Below are positions 1 to 7,265 of a DNA stretch of 8,853 nt, in pieces. Each line of letters opens with the position of its first letter. Within the stretch, counting starts at the first letter, position 1. A program made the translations under genes and the position numbers. The notes under the pieces are model-generated. The model made no database searches. It was not told the origin of the DNA and saw only the letters and a program-made list of their open reading frames with translations. The stretch is from an uncultured Christensenellaceae bacterium (GTDB lineage: Bacteria; Bacillota; Clostridia; Christensenellales; Pumilibacteraceae): assembly GCA_910588315.1 (NCBI GenBank), contig CAJUQF010000062.1:1-8853 (forward strand). The letters are read 5' to 3'.

Positions 1-1146
1 CAGTGTGGTTTTGCCGCCGCCCGACGGACCTACGAGCGCGACTGTTTTTCCGGCGGGAATATCGAGCGAGAAGTCGCTGATGACTTTGGACTCGTCGTCG
101 GACTTATAACCGAACGTAACGTGTTTAAACGAAATATCGCCTTTTAGCGCGTCGACGTCCGTCGCGTTTTCGGATTCGGTCTCGGGCTGTTCGTCCATTA
201 TCTCGCAGAACCGCTTAAATCCGGTAGCGCCTTCCTGGATCTGGTCGTAAATAGTTATGAGCGTGCGTATGGGCGTGATAAGCGTGCTTACGTACAGCAC
301 AAACGCCGTGAAATCGCCGACGTCGATTATCCCGTAATAAAAGAAAAGTCCTCCGGCGAGCAGTACCGCGAAATACAAAAAGTCGGTAAAAAAGGTCATA
401 GCGGAATGGAATTTACCGAGCAGTTTGAATTGTTTGCTCCTGCATTCGACAAACCGTGTGTTGCCGATGTCGAACTTTTCGCCTTCGTGGTCCTGCGCGT
501 TATATGCGCGCGACACGCGCATACCGGATATCGCGCTTTCTATATCGGCGTTGACTTCGCCTTGAGCTATACGCGATTCCTTATATACTTTGTTCATGTG
601 TTTGCGTATAAGTATAGCGTACAGTACAATGAACGGTATGAACGCAAAAACAGTGAGCGTCAGATAAATATTTATCGTGGCAAGAAGTATAAACGCGCCG
701 ATAAGCGTAATTGCCGACAGAAATACGTCCTCGGGACCGTGGTGTGCGAGTTCGGATACCTGAAACAAGTCGTTCGTCATACGACTCATTATAACGCCTG
801 TTTTATTATCGTCGAAGTACGCAAACGGCAGTTTTTCGAGATGTGTAAAAAGTTCTTTACGCATGTCCGACTGTATGCGTACGCCGACGACGTGTCCCCA
901 GTAATGCAAGACATAATTAAGTCCGGCTTTGATCAGATAAAACGCTATAAGAAACCCCGCCGCGCCAAGCAGCATGGTCATAAGTTTATTGGGAACGTAG
1001 TTATTGATGATTTCTTTTGTCACGTATGGGTATACGAGATTAAACACCGATATGATAAAAGCGCATATCATATCGATGATAAATAATTTTTTGTGCGGTT
1101 TGTAATATCTCGCAAACCGCTTTATCATGCCGGGAGACTTTTTCAT
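1..1146 (-). CDS. ABC exporter half-transporter (permease + ATPase), C-terminus cut by window edge
   Basis: This is a type IV (MsbA/LmrA-like) ABC exporter with the membrane domain fused to the start of the ATPase domain. I translated 382 residues from the ATG at 1146. Hydrophobic segments lie near residues 22-43, 57-77, 141-160, 161-182, 250-272 and 278-300, so six membrane helices. The stretch YFDDNKTGVIMSRMTNDL (110-127) is the usual first coupling region. The ATPase domain begins near 336, has the A-loop tyrosine in FGY (345-347), and reaches Walker A GPSGGGKTT (373-381), where the window stops. The signature motif, Walker B and H-loop are therefore outside. An in-frame stop at 1165-1167 fixes the start downstream of it. 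No good Shine-Dalgarno is visible, and Met7 is an alternative start. Exporters of this type often come as heterodimers. The neighbour upstream is purA, so any partner would lie beyond position 1. Substrate cannot be told; drug, lipid or peptide are all possible. Confidence 0.93.
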   Translation of the reverse strand, partial: MKKSPGMIKRFARYYKPHKKLFIIDMICAFIISVFNLVYPYVTKEIINNYVPNKLMTMLLGAAGFLIAFYLIKAGLNYVLHYWGHVVGVRIQSDMRKELFTHLEKLPFAYFDDNKTGVIMSRMTNDLFQVSELAHHGPEDVFLSAITLIGAFILLATINIYLTLTVFAFIPFIVLYAILIRKHMNKVYKESRIAQGEVNADIESAISGMRVSRAYNAQDHEGEKFDIGNTRFVECRSKQFKLLGKFHSAMTFFTDFLYFAVLLAGGLFFYYGIIDVGDFTAFVLYVSTLITPIRTLITIYDQIQEGATGFKRFCEIMDEQPETESENATDVDALKGDISFKHVTFGYKSDDESKVISDFSLDIPAGKTVALVGPSGGGKTTL

Positions 1147-1344
1147 GAAATATTTTGCAAGTGTTTAACTTTATATTTAGTAAAGATCTCTCCGTTACGC
1201 TTGCGCTACGTCGAGATGGCTGAGGCTCATGTCGAGATATCGAAATAGCTGTGATAAACGTCGTGCATCTCGTCCGACAGCGTAAAAGATACACCTCTCG
1301 TATCATTTCATGTGTCATTTCGAGCGAAGTCGAGAAATCTATTA
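1147..1344. other. Spacer between purA and the ABC exporter, mostly filled by a repeat
   Basis: This 198-base gap holds no credible gene. Most of it (1184-1340) is the inverted-repeat element listed separately. On the minus strand a TATAAA at 1170-1175 could be a -10 box for the exporter gene. The sequence 17-18 bases upstream (GTAACG) is a poor -35, so I do not call a promoter. No stem followed by a T-run is seen after purA. Read-through from purA into the exporter is possible. Confidence 0.5.
1184..1340. repeat. 157-base palindromic (MITE-like) intergenic element with inverted ends
   Basis: The left end reads AGATCTCTCC (1184-1193) and the right end, on the other strand, reads AGATTTCTCG, so eight of the first nine bases match as terminal inverted repeats. 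The inner parts are also related. The left arm runs through a GCTTGCGC core to TCGAGATGGC. The right arm runs, on the minus strand, through CTTCGCTCGAAATGACA (1314-1330). This AGATTTCTC...TTCGCTCGAAATGACA pattern resembles short palindromic repeats that I recall being scattered in many bacterial genomes, but I could not search for it. No transposase is encoded. The right end stops four bases short of the purA stop codon. No clear target duplication is seen. It could instead be two separate inverted copies of a ~30-40-base repeat. Confidence 0.55.
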
Positions 1345-2628
1345 TTATTTATTCCCTGTACGGACTATATTCTGATCGCGATCGGGTCCGACGCCTATCA
1401 TAGAAACGGGCGTGTCGGTAAGCTGCTCTATCGCTTTTATATAGTTTTGCGCCGCGGCGGGGAGTTCTTCGAACGTGCGGCACGTCGAAATATCGTCTGA
1501 CCAGCCGTCGAATTCTTCGTAAACAGGCACGCAATGTTCGAGCATGCTGATATCGGCGGGGAAACTGTCCGTCTTTTTGCCGTCAAGCATATAGTGCGTC
1601 GCGATCTTGAGTTTTTTAAGCCCCGAAAGCGTATCGAGCTTATTGATGGCAAGCGACGTAAGCCCGTTGATACGCGCTGCGAGTCTGAGTATTACGGTGT
1701 CCAGCCATCCGCACCGCCGCGCTCTGCCCGTCGTCGTGCCGAATTCATGTCCTACGTTCAGTAAGTGTCTGCCCACTTCGTCATTTAGCTCGGTGGGGAA
1801 CGGTCCCGCGCCTACGCGTGTTGTGTAAGACTTGGCGATACCGAGTACTTCTTTTATTGCCGTCGGTCCGATGCCCGCGCCCGCGCAGAATCCGCCGGAA
1901 ATGGGGTGCGAGCTTGTAACAAACGGATACGTGCCGCTGTCTATATCGAGAAGCGTGCCTTGCGCGCCTTCGAATACGACGCGCTTGCCGGCTTTTATTG
2001 CATCGTAAACCATAACGCCGGTATCGCAAGCGAACTTTTCGAGCCGCTTTGCATAGCCGCAATATTCGTTATAGATCGATTTGTAATCGAGCGCTTTGCC
2101 GCCGTAGACCGCTGTTATTATCTTATTTTTAAGTTCGAGATTGGTTTTGAGTTTGCTTGCGAAAACCTCGGGTTGAAGAAGATCGACAAATCGAATGCCT
2201 ATCCTGTCGCACTTGTCGGCATAGCATGGACCGATACCGCGCTTGGTAGTACCGATGGCGTTTTTGCCCTTTGCTTTTTCGGCAAGCTCGTCGAATTCTT
2301 TGTGGTACGGCATAACGACGTGAGCGCGCAAGTCTATCTTGAGCGTGTCGAACTTTACACCGAGCGCCCCGAGCGCGTCCATTTCCTCGAGTACGACTTT
2401 CGGGTCGAGAACTACGCCGTTACCGATGATGTTGATCGTATCGGGGTAGAGAATACCGCTCGGGATAAGATGGAGCTTGTACGTGTTGCCGCCGCTCACC
2501 ACCGTATGCCCGGCATTGCTGCCGCCCGTTGCTCGCACGACATAGTCTGCGTCTTGCGCGAGTATGTCGATGATCTTGCCTTTGCCTTCGTCGCCCCATT
2601 GAGCGCCGATAAGTGCTACCGTATTCAT
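1345..2628 (-). CDS. purA: Adenylosuccinate synthetase
   Basis: PurA joins IMP and aspartate using GTP, giving adenylosuccinate in the first committed step to AMP, in the cytoplasm. The protein is 427 residues, the usual length. Visible motifs are the P-loop GDEGKGK (12-18) with catalytic Asp13, NAGHT (38-42) with catalytic His41, the IMP-binding stretch GTTKRGIGP (126-134), FEGAQG (219-224), the GTTTGRARRCGW loop (297-308) that contacts aspartate and nucleotide, the guanine-recognition NKLD (329-332) and the C-terminal GVGPDRDQ (412-419). All key residues are intact. The start is set at the ATG at 2628 because GGAGG lies seven bases upstream and the protein then begins MNTVALIGAQWGDEGKGK. 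A longer reading from 2649 would start inside a hairpin and lack a ribosome site. It lies downstream of the activase on the same strand but 277 bases away, across repeats. Confidence 0.98.
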   Translation of the reverse strand: MNTVALIGAQWGDEGKGKIIDILAQDADYVVRATGGSNAGHTVVSGGNTYKLHLIPSGILYPDTINIIGNGVVLDPKVVLEEMDALGALGVKFDTLKIDLRAHVVMPYHKEFDELAEKAKGKNAIGTTKRGIGPCYADKCDRIGIRFVDLLQPEVFASKLKTNLELKNKIITAVYGGKALDYKSIYNEYCGYAKRLEKFACDTGVMVYDAIKAGKRVVFEGAQGTLLDIDSGTYPFVTSSHPISGGFCAGAGIGPTAIKEVLGIAKSYTTRVGAGPFPTELNDEVGRHLLNVGHEFGTTTGRARRCGWLDTVILRLAARINGLTSLAINKLDTLSGLKKLKIATHYMLDGKKTDSFPADISMLEHCVPVYEEFDGWSDDISTCRTFEELPAAAQNYIKAIEQLTDTPVSMIGVGPDRDQNIVRTGNK

Positions 2629-2634
2629 AATACT

Positions 2635-2640
2635 ACCTCC
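2635..2640 (-). promoter_or_regulatory. Shine-Dalgarno of purA
   Basis: The minus strand reads GGAGGT, with GGAGG ending seven bases before the ATG at 2628. This decides the purA start against the in-frame ATG at 2649, seven codons upstream. Confidence 0.85.
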
Positions 2641-2643
2641 GAA

Positions 2644-2658
2644 CGGCACTCAGTGCCG
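2644..2658 (-). promoter_or_regulatory. Short perfect inverted repeat in the purA leader
   Basis: The minus strand reads CGGCACTGAGTGCCG: seven bases and their exact complement around one central base. In RNA this would be a six-pair GC-rich hairpin with a TGA loop, ending three bases before the GGAGG ribosome site. It could tune access to the ribosome site or be a protein-binding dyad. No T-run follows, so it is not a terminator. No convincing promoter is seen upstream: TACGAT at about 2669-2674 on the minus strand has no matching -35. The start of transcription is therefore unknown. Confidence 0.4.
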
Positions 2659-2700
2659 ATGAAATGTTGATCGTATTGCTGTCGATAAAACAGCGTTGAG

Positions 2701-2789
2701 TTATTTGTTTAAAGTTTTCTTGCCTGCTTCTTTCTCGAAAGAGACGAGCGGCAAAATAAACGATGAAGTGAAATAGAAAGTTAAAACAA
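2701..2789 (-). repeat. Direct repeat copy 1 (gene-end repeat)
   Basis: This aligns without gaps to copy 2 at an offset of 102 bases. The first 27 bases from GTTTAAAG (2707) are identical, and most differences fall after that. Read on the minus strand in the frame of the activase tail, it encodes SFEKEAGKKTLNK followed by TAA at 2701-2703. Within it GCCTGCTTCTTTC and GAAAGAGACGAGCGGC can pair as an imperfect stem. Confidence 0.75.
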
Positions 2790-2802
2790 AGTATAACGCA
2801 CA

Positions 2803-2891
2803 CTATTCGTTTAAAGTTTTCTTGCCTGCTTCTTTTTCGAAAGAGGCGAGCGGCATGATAAACGATGAAGTACAAAAGAGAGTTAAAGCAA
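2803..2891 (-). repeat. Direct repeat copy 2 (gene-end repeat)
   Basis: This is the middle copy of the series. On the minus strand it encodes SFEKEAGKKTLNE followed by TAG at 2803-2805. The unit includes a further shared part, ATAAACGATGAAGT, and a GTTAAA(A/G)CAA end that copy 3 lacks. Copies 1 and 2 are therefore more alike than either is to copy 3. No start codon or ribosome site makes it a gene. Confidence 0.75.
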
Positions 2892-2905
2892 TAGCGTGTG
2901 TAAAC

Positions 2906-2953
2906 TTATTTGTTTAAAGTTTTCTTGCCTACTTCTTTTTCAAAAGAAGTAGG
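2906..2953 (-). repeat. Direct repeat copy 3, forming the activase C-terminus
   Basis: The first ~42 bases match copies 1 and 2 (GTTTAAAG at 2912, versus 2809 and 2707). Here the repeat is translated as the last residues of the activase, SFEKEVGKKTLNK and stop. CCTACTTCTTTT and AAAAGAAGTAGG (2928-2953) form a perfect 12-pair stem with a two-base centre, tighter than in the other copies. No T-run follows on the minus strand. Confidence 0.75.
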
Positions 2954-5900
2954 GGAAGAGGCGACGTTGGAAAGCGCTACGGACATCATGAGCTTGATAC
3001 GATTGACCTGATTGACTTCGCTCGCGCCGGGGTCGTAATCGACGGCGACGATGTTCGCTTGCGGATGAATGCGTTTAAGTTCTTTCATAACGCCTTTGCC
3101 CGTGACGTGATTGGGCAGACATGCGAACGGCTGCATACAAATGATGTTGGGCGCACCCTCTTCGATGAGTTCCAGCATCTCTGCGGTAAGGAACCAGCCT
3201 TCGCCGACCATAGTACCGAGCGAAGTAACCGTTTTTGCGGACTTTGCGAGTTTTTTGATATGCGTAGGCGTACCGAATTTCGTCCCCTCGAGCGCGTCGA
3301 TCATGGGCTTGCGCAAATGTTCCAGGTACATTATACCGATGTCCGAAACCAGTTTGGAACCGCGCTTGCCGTCGAGCAGGTCGTACTTGACGGTCGAGTC
3401 GTACAGCGAATACATAAAGAAATCGAGAAGATCGGGTACGACCGCTTCGCCGCCTTCGCGTTCGACGAGATCGACCGCGTAATTATTGGCGAGCGGGTGG
3501 AACTTGACGAGTATCTCGCCGACGATACCCACGCGCGGTTTAACGACGTCGCGTACCGACACCGCGTCGAATTCCTTGACTATCGCAGAACAATATTTCT
3601 TTGCCGGAACGTTGCCGAGCGCAAACTCTTTTTGCAGCAGTTCGTCCCATTTTTTATACAGCGCGTACGTTTCGCCGGCATTGACTTCGTACGGTCGCAC
3701 GCGATACAGGCAGCGCATCAGCAGGTCGCCGTAAATAAGCGCATTTACGAGCGCGCGCAGCATGCCGAGATTGATCTTGAACCCCGGATTTTTCTCGATC
3801 CCCTGAGCAGACAGCGAAACGACCGGGACTTGCGCCATGCCCGCGCTTTGCAAAGCCCGGCGTATAAGCGCTATGTAATTGGTCGCCCTGCATCCGCCGC
3901 CCGTCTGAGTCATGATGACCGCGGTGCGATCGAGATCGTACTTACCCGACAGCAGTGCGCTCATGATCTGTCCGACGACGATTATGGTAGGGTAACAGGC
4001 GTCGTTGTTGACATATTTTAGCCCGACCGAAACGGAATCTGTGCTGTCCGGCAGGACCTGTACGTTGTATCCGAACTTTTTGAGCGCGGGCTGAACTATG
4101 TTTAAGTGGTACGGCGATATTTGCGGTGAAAGAATGGTGTAGTTCTCTCGCATCTGTTCGGTGAACAGCACGCGTTGTTTTTGCGGCGGAGCGGGTTCCG
4201 CTTTCATGTGCTTGACCTGTCTGTCTTTTATGACCGCCATAAGCGAACGTATGCGTATGCGCGCCGCGCCGAGATTGGACACCTCGTCGATCTTGAGCAG
4301 GGTATAAACCTTGTTCGCTGCTTCGAGCAGTTCCTGGACCTGATCGGTAGTGACCGCGTCAAGTCCGCAACCGAACGAATTGAGCTGAACAAGATCGAGA
4401 TTGTCGCGCGTGCGCACAAAGTTGGCTGCGCTGTACAGCCGCGAGTGATAAGTCCACTGATCGACGACGCGCAGCGGTCGCGGCGCTTTATTGAGATGTG
4501 CGACGCTGTCCTCGGTAAGCACGGCAAACCCGTACGAGTTTATCATCTGCGGCACGCCGTGATTGATCTCGGGATCGAGATGATACGGTCGTCCCGCAAG
4601 CACGATGCCGTGTCCGCCGCATTCGTCTAATTGTTTGATGATCTCTTCGCCGCGTCGGCGCGACCACGCGTTGAATTCGCTTTGCTCTTCGTATGCTTTT
4701 TTGACCGCGCGCGCGATAAGCCTGCCGGGTATATCCGGAAATTCTTGTTTGAGCCTGGCAGTCATGCGCGCCGGCGTGGCTATAGGCAGGAACGGCGCAG
4801 CAAACTTAACGTCGTTACCGACGAACTGTTCGCGCATGTTCAGTCTTATGACTTCGGGGTACGACCCGACTACGGGGCAGTTGTAATGATTGTCTGCGTT
4901 CTGGTCTTCCTTGCGCTCGTACGGCAAACAGGGATAGAATATGAATTTTACGCCTGCGTCTATAAGCGATTGGATATGTCCGTGTGCGATCTTTGCCGGA
5001 TAGCAGACCGACTCCGACGGCATTGTCTCGATCCCGCGCGAATACACGTCGCGGCTCGAGCGCGGCGACAGCTTGACCGAGTATCCGAGCTCTGTGAAGA
5101 ATGTGAACCAGAACGGATAGTTTTCGTAAAGATTGAGTACGCGCGGAATACCTACCGTGCCGCGCGGCGCCTTGTCCTCCGGCAGCGGGCGATAGTACGC
5201 GAAAAGCCGTTTATATTTTTCGTCGAAAAGATCGGGCAGTTTTTGCACCGTTTTATCGGGCGCATTGCCGCCGCGTTCGCAGCGGTTATTGGATATAAAC
5301 GTTCTGCCGTCGTCGAATTCGGAGATCGTAAGCAAGCAGTGATTGCCGCACTTCTCGCACCGCCGCGATGACTTGACGACGCGGAACTTTTCGAGTTCTT
5401 CCGCGGATTTGATAGCGCTTTTGCCGCCGGTGTAGTTATTGCGGCTTATGAGCGCGGCGCCGTAAGCTCCCATCAGTCCGGCTTGATTGGGGCGCACGAC
5501 CTCTCTGCCGGATACAAGCTCGAACGCGCGCAACACCGATTCGTTAAGGAATGTGCCGCCCTGAACGATGATTTTATCGCCCATTTCTTTGGCGTCGCGC
5601 AGTTTGATTACCTTGAACAGCGCGTTTTTGACCACCGAATAGGCGAGTCCGGCCGAGATGTCCGCAACGGTTGCGCCTTCCTTTTGCGCCTGCTTGACGC
5701 GCGAATTCATAAATACCGTACAGCGCGAGCCGAGATCTACCGGCGCCGCCGAGTCAAGTCCGACCTTGGCGAACTGTTCGGCGTCCATGCCTATCGCTTT
5801 TGCAAATGTCTCTATAAAACTTCCGCAACCCGACGAACACGCCTCGTTCAAAAGAATATCGGTGATGACGCCGTCCTTTATGCGCAGACACTTCATGTCC

Positions 5901-7144
5901 TGACCGCCGATATCGAGCAAAAACTCCACGCCCGGCAGTATGGTTTGCGACGCGGTGAGGTGCGCCATTGTTTCTATCTCGCCGTTGTCGAGCGACAGCG
6001 CGGTTTTAATTAGACTCTCGCCGTAGCCGGTGATAGTGCCGTATCCTATGTAAGCGTCGCTCGGGAGAAGTTTGTAGATCTCTTTTATAACGTCGATTAC
6101 CGACGCGAGCGGATCGCCGGAGTTGGACCCGTACCAGGAATATAATAGTCCGCCGTCCGTATCGATGAGCGCGACTTTTGTGGTGGTCGAACCCGCGTCG
6201 ATACCGAGAAACGCCGCGCCGCGGTATTTCTTGATATCGGAAAACGGTATAGATACTTTGCTGTGCCTGAGCCTGAACTCGGTAAGCTCGTCCGCGGACG
6301 AAAACAGCGGCGACAGCCGTGTAACCTCGTGTTCCGCGACGCCTTTTACCTGTTCGAGTTTTTCCGCAAGCTCGGCGGCAGTGAACGACTTTTCGGACTT
6401 GTACGCCGCGCCGATCGCATTAAAAACCTGCGAGTTCTCCGGGAAAATCGCTTTTTTGGGCGCGAGCGTCACGACAAAGCGATGCCCGAGTTCGCTCAAA
6501 AAGTGCAACGGTCCGCCGAGAAACGCAACGTTCCCGCGAATGGGTTTGCCGCACGCAAGCCCGGATATCGTCTGATTGACTACGGACTGAAATACCGATG
6601 CCGCAATATCCGATTTTTTAGCGCCGTCGTTTATGAGCGGTTGGATATCCGACTTGGCAAAAACTCCGCATCGCGACGCGATGGGGTAGATTATGGTAGC
6701 TTCTTTGGCAAGTTCGTTGAGTCCGAGCGCGTCGGTGTTCAGCAGTATCGCCATCTGGTCGATAAACGCACCGGTACCGCCGGCGCACGTTCCGTTCATT
6801 CTCTGATCGAGATTATCGCCGAGATACGTGATCTTCGCGTCCTCGCCGCCGAGTTCTATTGCGACGTCCGTTTCCGGAATGAGCCGCTTAATCGCTTCGA
6901 CGCCGGCAATGACTTCCTGCACGAACGGTATTCCCAGCCACTCCGACACCGAAATGCCGCCGGAACCCGTCACCGTTATGGTAAATTCGTCGAACCGCGT
7001 CAGCAGCTCGCCGAGAACTTCGTATAAAGTAGCGCGCACATCGGAATTGTGCCGCCGATAATCGGAATGTACAAGCTCGTCGTTTTCGCCCAATACAGCC
7101 GTCTTTATCGTTGTAGAACCTATATCCAAACCTATGCGATACAT
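2906..7144 (-). CDS. 2-hydroxyacyl-CoA dehydratase activase-type fusion protein (BadF/HgdC + DUF2229)
   Basis: This is a 1412-residue cytoplasmic fusion of two ASKHA-fold ATPase domains, a linking cysteine segment and dehydratase-like domains (COG1924 + COG3580/3581 type). ATPase domain 1 has GLDIGSTTIK (5-14), GGEDAKI (99-105), CAGGTGAF (120-127) and SRCGVF (157-162). Domain 2 has GIDAGSTTTK (314-323), DIGGQDMK (411-418), CSSGCGSF (436-443), SRCTVF (473-478) and GGTFLNE (529-535). A CEKCGNHC cluster follows (596-603) with Cys622. The DUF2229 region is about 662-980 (Cys714, 739, 756, 926), and the last part has Cys1050 and GGGCRATNY (1083-1090). Characterised single-domain relatives use a [4Fe4S] cluster and ATP to push one low-potential electron into a dehydratase. 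The substrate of the fused form is not known to me. No dehydratase subunits are nearby. AAGGA sits six bases before the ATG. The final ~17 residues come from a repeat. Confidence 0.92.
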   Translation of the reverse strand: MYRIGLDIGSTTIKTAVLGENDELVHSDYRRHNSDVRATLYEVLGELLTRFDEFTITVTGSGGISVSEWLGIPFVQEVIAGVEAIKRLIPETDVAIELGGEDAKITYLGDNLDQRMNGTCAGGTGAFIDQMAILLNTDALGLNELAKEATIIYPIASRCGVFAKSDIQPLINDGAKKSDIAASVFQSVVNQTISGLACGKPIRGNVAFLGGPLHFLSELGHRFVVTLAPKKAIFPENSQVFNAIGAAYKSEKSFTAAELAEKLEQVKGVAEHEVTRLSPLFSSADELTEFRLRHSKVSIPFSDIKKYRGAAFLGIDAGSTTTKVALIDTDGGLLYSWYGSNSGDPLASVIDVIKEIYKLLPSDAYIGYGTITGYGESLIKTALSLDNGEIETMAHLTASQTILPGVEFLLDIGGQDMKCLRIKDGVITDILLNEACSSGCGSFIETFAKAIGMDAEQFAKVGLDSAAPVDLGSRCTVFMNSRVKQAQKEGATVADISAGLAYSVVKNALFKVIKLRDAKEMGDKIIVQGGTFLNESVLRAFELVSGREVVRPNQAGLMGAYGAALISRNNYTGGKSAIKSAEELEKFRVVKSSRRCEKCGNHCLLTISEFDDGRTFISNNRCERGGNAPDKTVQKLPDLFDEKYKRLFAYYRPLPEDKAPRGTVGIPRVLNLYENYPFWFTFFTELGYSVKLSPRSSRDVYSRGIETMPSESVCYPAKIAHGHIQSLIDAGVKFIFYPCLPYERKEDQNADNHYNCPVVGSYPEVIRLNMREQFVGNDVKFAAPFLPIATPARMTARLKQEFPDIPGRLIARAVKKAYEEQSEFNAWSRRRGEEIIKQLDECGGHGIVLAGRPYHLDPEINHGVPQMINSYGFAVLTEDSVAHLNKAPRPLRVVDQWTYHSRLYSAANFVRTRDNLDLVQLNSFGCGLDAVTTDQVQELLEAANKVYTLLKIDEVSNLGAARIRIRSLMAVIKDRQVKHMKAEPAPPQKQRVLFTEQMRENYTILSPQISPYHLNIVQPALKKFGYNVQVLPDSTDSVSVGLKYVNNDACYPTIIVVGQIMSALLSGKYDLDRTAVIMTQTGGGCRATNYIALIRRALQSAGMAQVPVVSLSAQGIEKNPGFKINLGMLRALVNALIYGDLLMRCLYRVRPYEVNAGETYALYKKWDELLQKEFALGNVPAKKYCSAIVKEFDAVSVRDVVKPRVGIVGEILVKFHPLANNYAVDLVEREGGEAVVPDLLDFFMYSLYDSTVKYDLLDGKRGSKLVSDIGIMYLEHLRKPMIDALEGTKFGTPTHIKKLAKSAKTVTSLGTMVGEGWFLTAEMLELIEEGAPNIICMQPFACLPNHVTGKGVMKELKRIHPQANIVAVDYDPGASEVNQVNRIKLMMSVALSNVASSPTSFEKEVGKKTLNK

Positions 7145-7174
7145 GTTTAATCCTTAATCGTATATACTATATAT

Positions 7175-7203
7175 AATATATCGCATACGCAGTTAAATGT
7201 CAA
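7175..7203 (-). promoter_or_regulatory. Sigma-A-type promoter of the activase
   Basis: On the minus strand, TTGACA (7198-7203) and TATATT (7175-7180) are separated by 17 bases, matching the housekeeping consensus. The expected start is near 7168, giving a leader of about two dozen bases that contains the AAGGA ribosome site. The surrounding run of TA repeats allows other -10 registers. Confidence 0.75.
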
Positions 7204-7218
7204 GCAATGTTTGACTTG
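7199..7218. promoter_or_regulatory. Dyad overlapping the activase -35 box
   Basis: GTCAA (7199-7203) is mirrored by TTGAC (7211-7215), and CAAG (7201-7204) by CTTG (7215-7218). The left arm lies in the -35 of the minus-strand promoter. It could be an operator. The arms are short, and TTGAC is itself a -35-like word, so chance is quite possible. Confidence 0.3.
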
Positions 7219-7236
7219 CCGAAAATTTTAAAGGTA

Positions 7237-7265
7237 TTGACACGGAAAAAGAAATGTGTTAAAAT
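7237..7265 (+). promoter_or_regulatory. Sigma-A-type promoter of the lipoprotein-flavoprotein pair
   Basis: TTGACA (7237-7242) and TAAAAT (7260-7265) are separated by 17 bases, close to the housekeeping consensus. The expected start is near 7272, leaving a ~20-base leader with AAGGAG at 7282-7287. It should drive both the lipoprotein and the flavin reductase-rubredoxin gene. Confidence 0.8.

Larger units (their letters stand above)
2659..2905. other. Repeat-filled spacer between the activase and purA
   Basis: No gene is credible here. Open frames crossing it consist of the direct repeats plus short joining sequence, and have no ribosome site. Two copies of the ~102-base-spaced repeat occupy most of it, and a third begins at the activase stop. 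No intrinsic terminator with a T-run was found on the minus strand, so activase transcripts may continue into purA. Confidence 0.6.

Noticed and set aside
406..1086. 226-residue plus-strand frame antisense to the ABC exporter
   Set aside because: The minus strand encodes a clear six-helix exporter with Walker A over the same bases. The plus frame has no recognisable feature.
1341..1380. Intrinsic terminator after purA
   Set aside because: The nearby palindrome pairs only weakly (five pairs, then a bulge) and no T-run follows on the minus strand.
2635..2650. CCGAAC word near the purA start, resembling part of a PurR box
   Set aside because: Only the six-base core is present, without the AT-rich flank or a second box, and it overlaps the ribosome site. 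It is too weak to call.
1906..2670. 254-residue open frame on the plus strand, antisense to purA
   Set aside because: It is fully antisense to an intact purA with all catalytic motifs, has no ribosome site, and its composition follows purA codon structure. It is a shadow frame.
2633..2875. 80-residue minus-strand frame across the repeats ahead of purA
   Set aside because: Its sequence is just two translated repeat copies in a different frame (RSRQENFK twice). It has no ribosome site and overlaps the purA leader.
2701..2953. Possible CRISPR-like array
   Set aside because: There are only three copies, they are diverged, the units are about 89 bases with little unique spacer, and no cas genes are present. 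It is a direct repeat series, not a CRISPR.
3059..7061. Several long plus-strand open frames (up to 320 residues) antisense to the activase
   Set aside because: They lie opposite one intact 1412-residue gene with recognisable motifs throughout. They carry no family motif, operon structure or ribosome sites.
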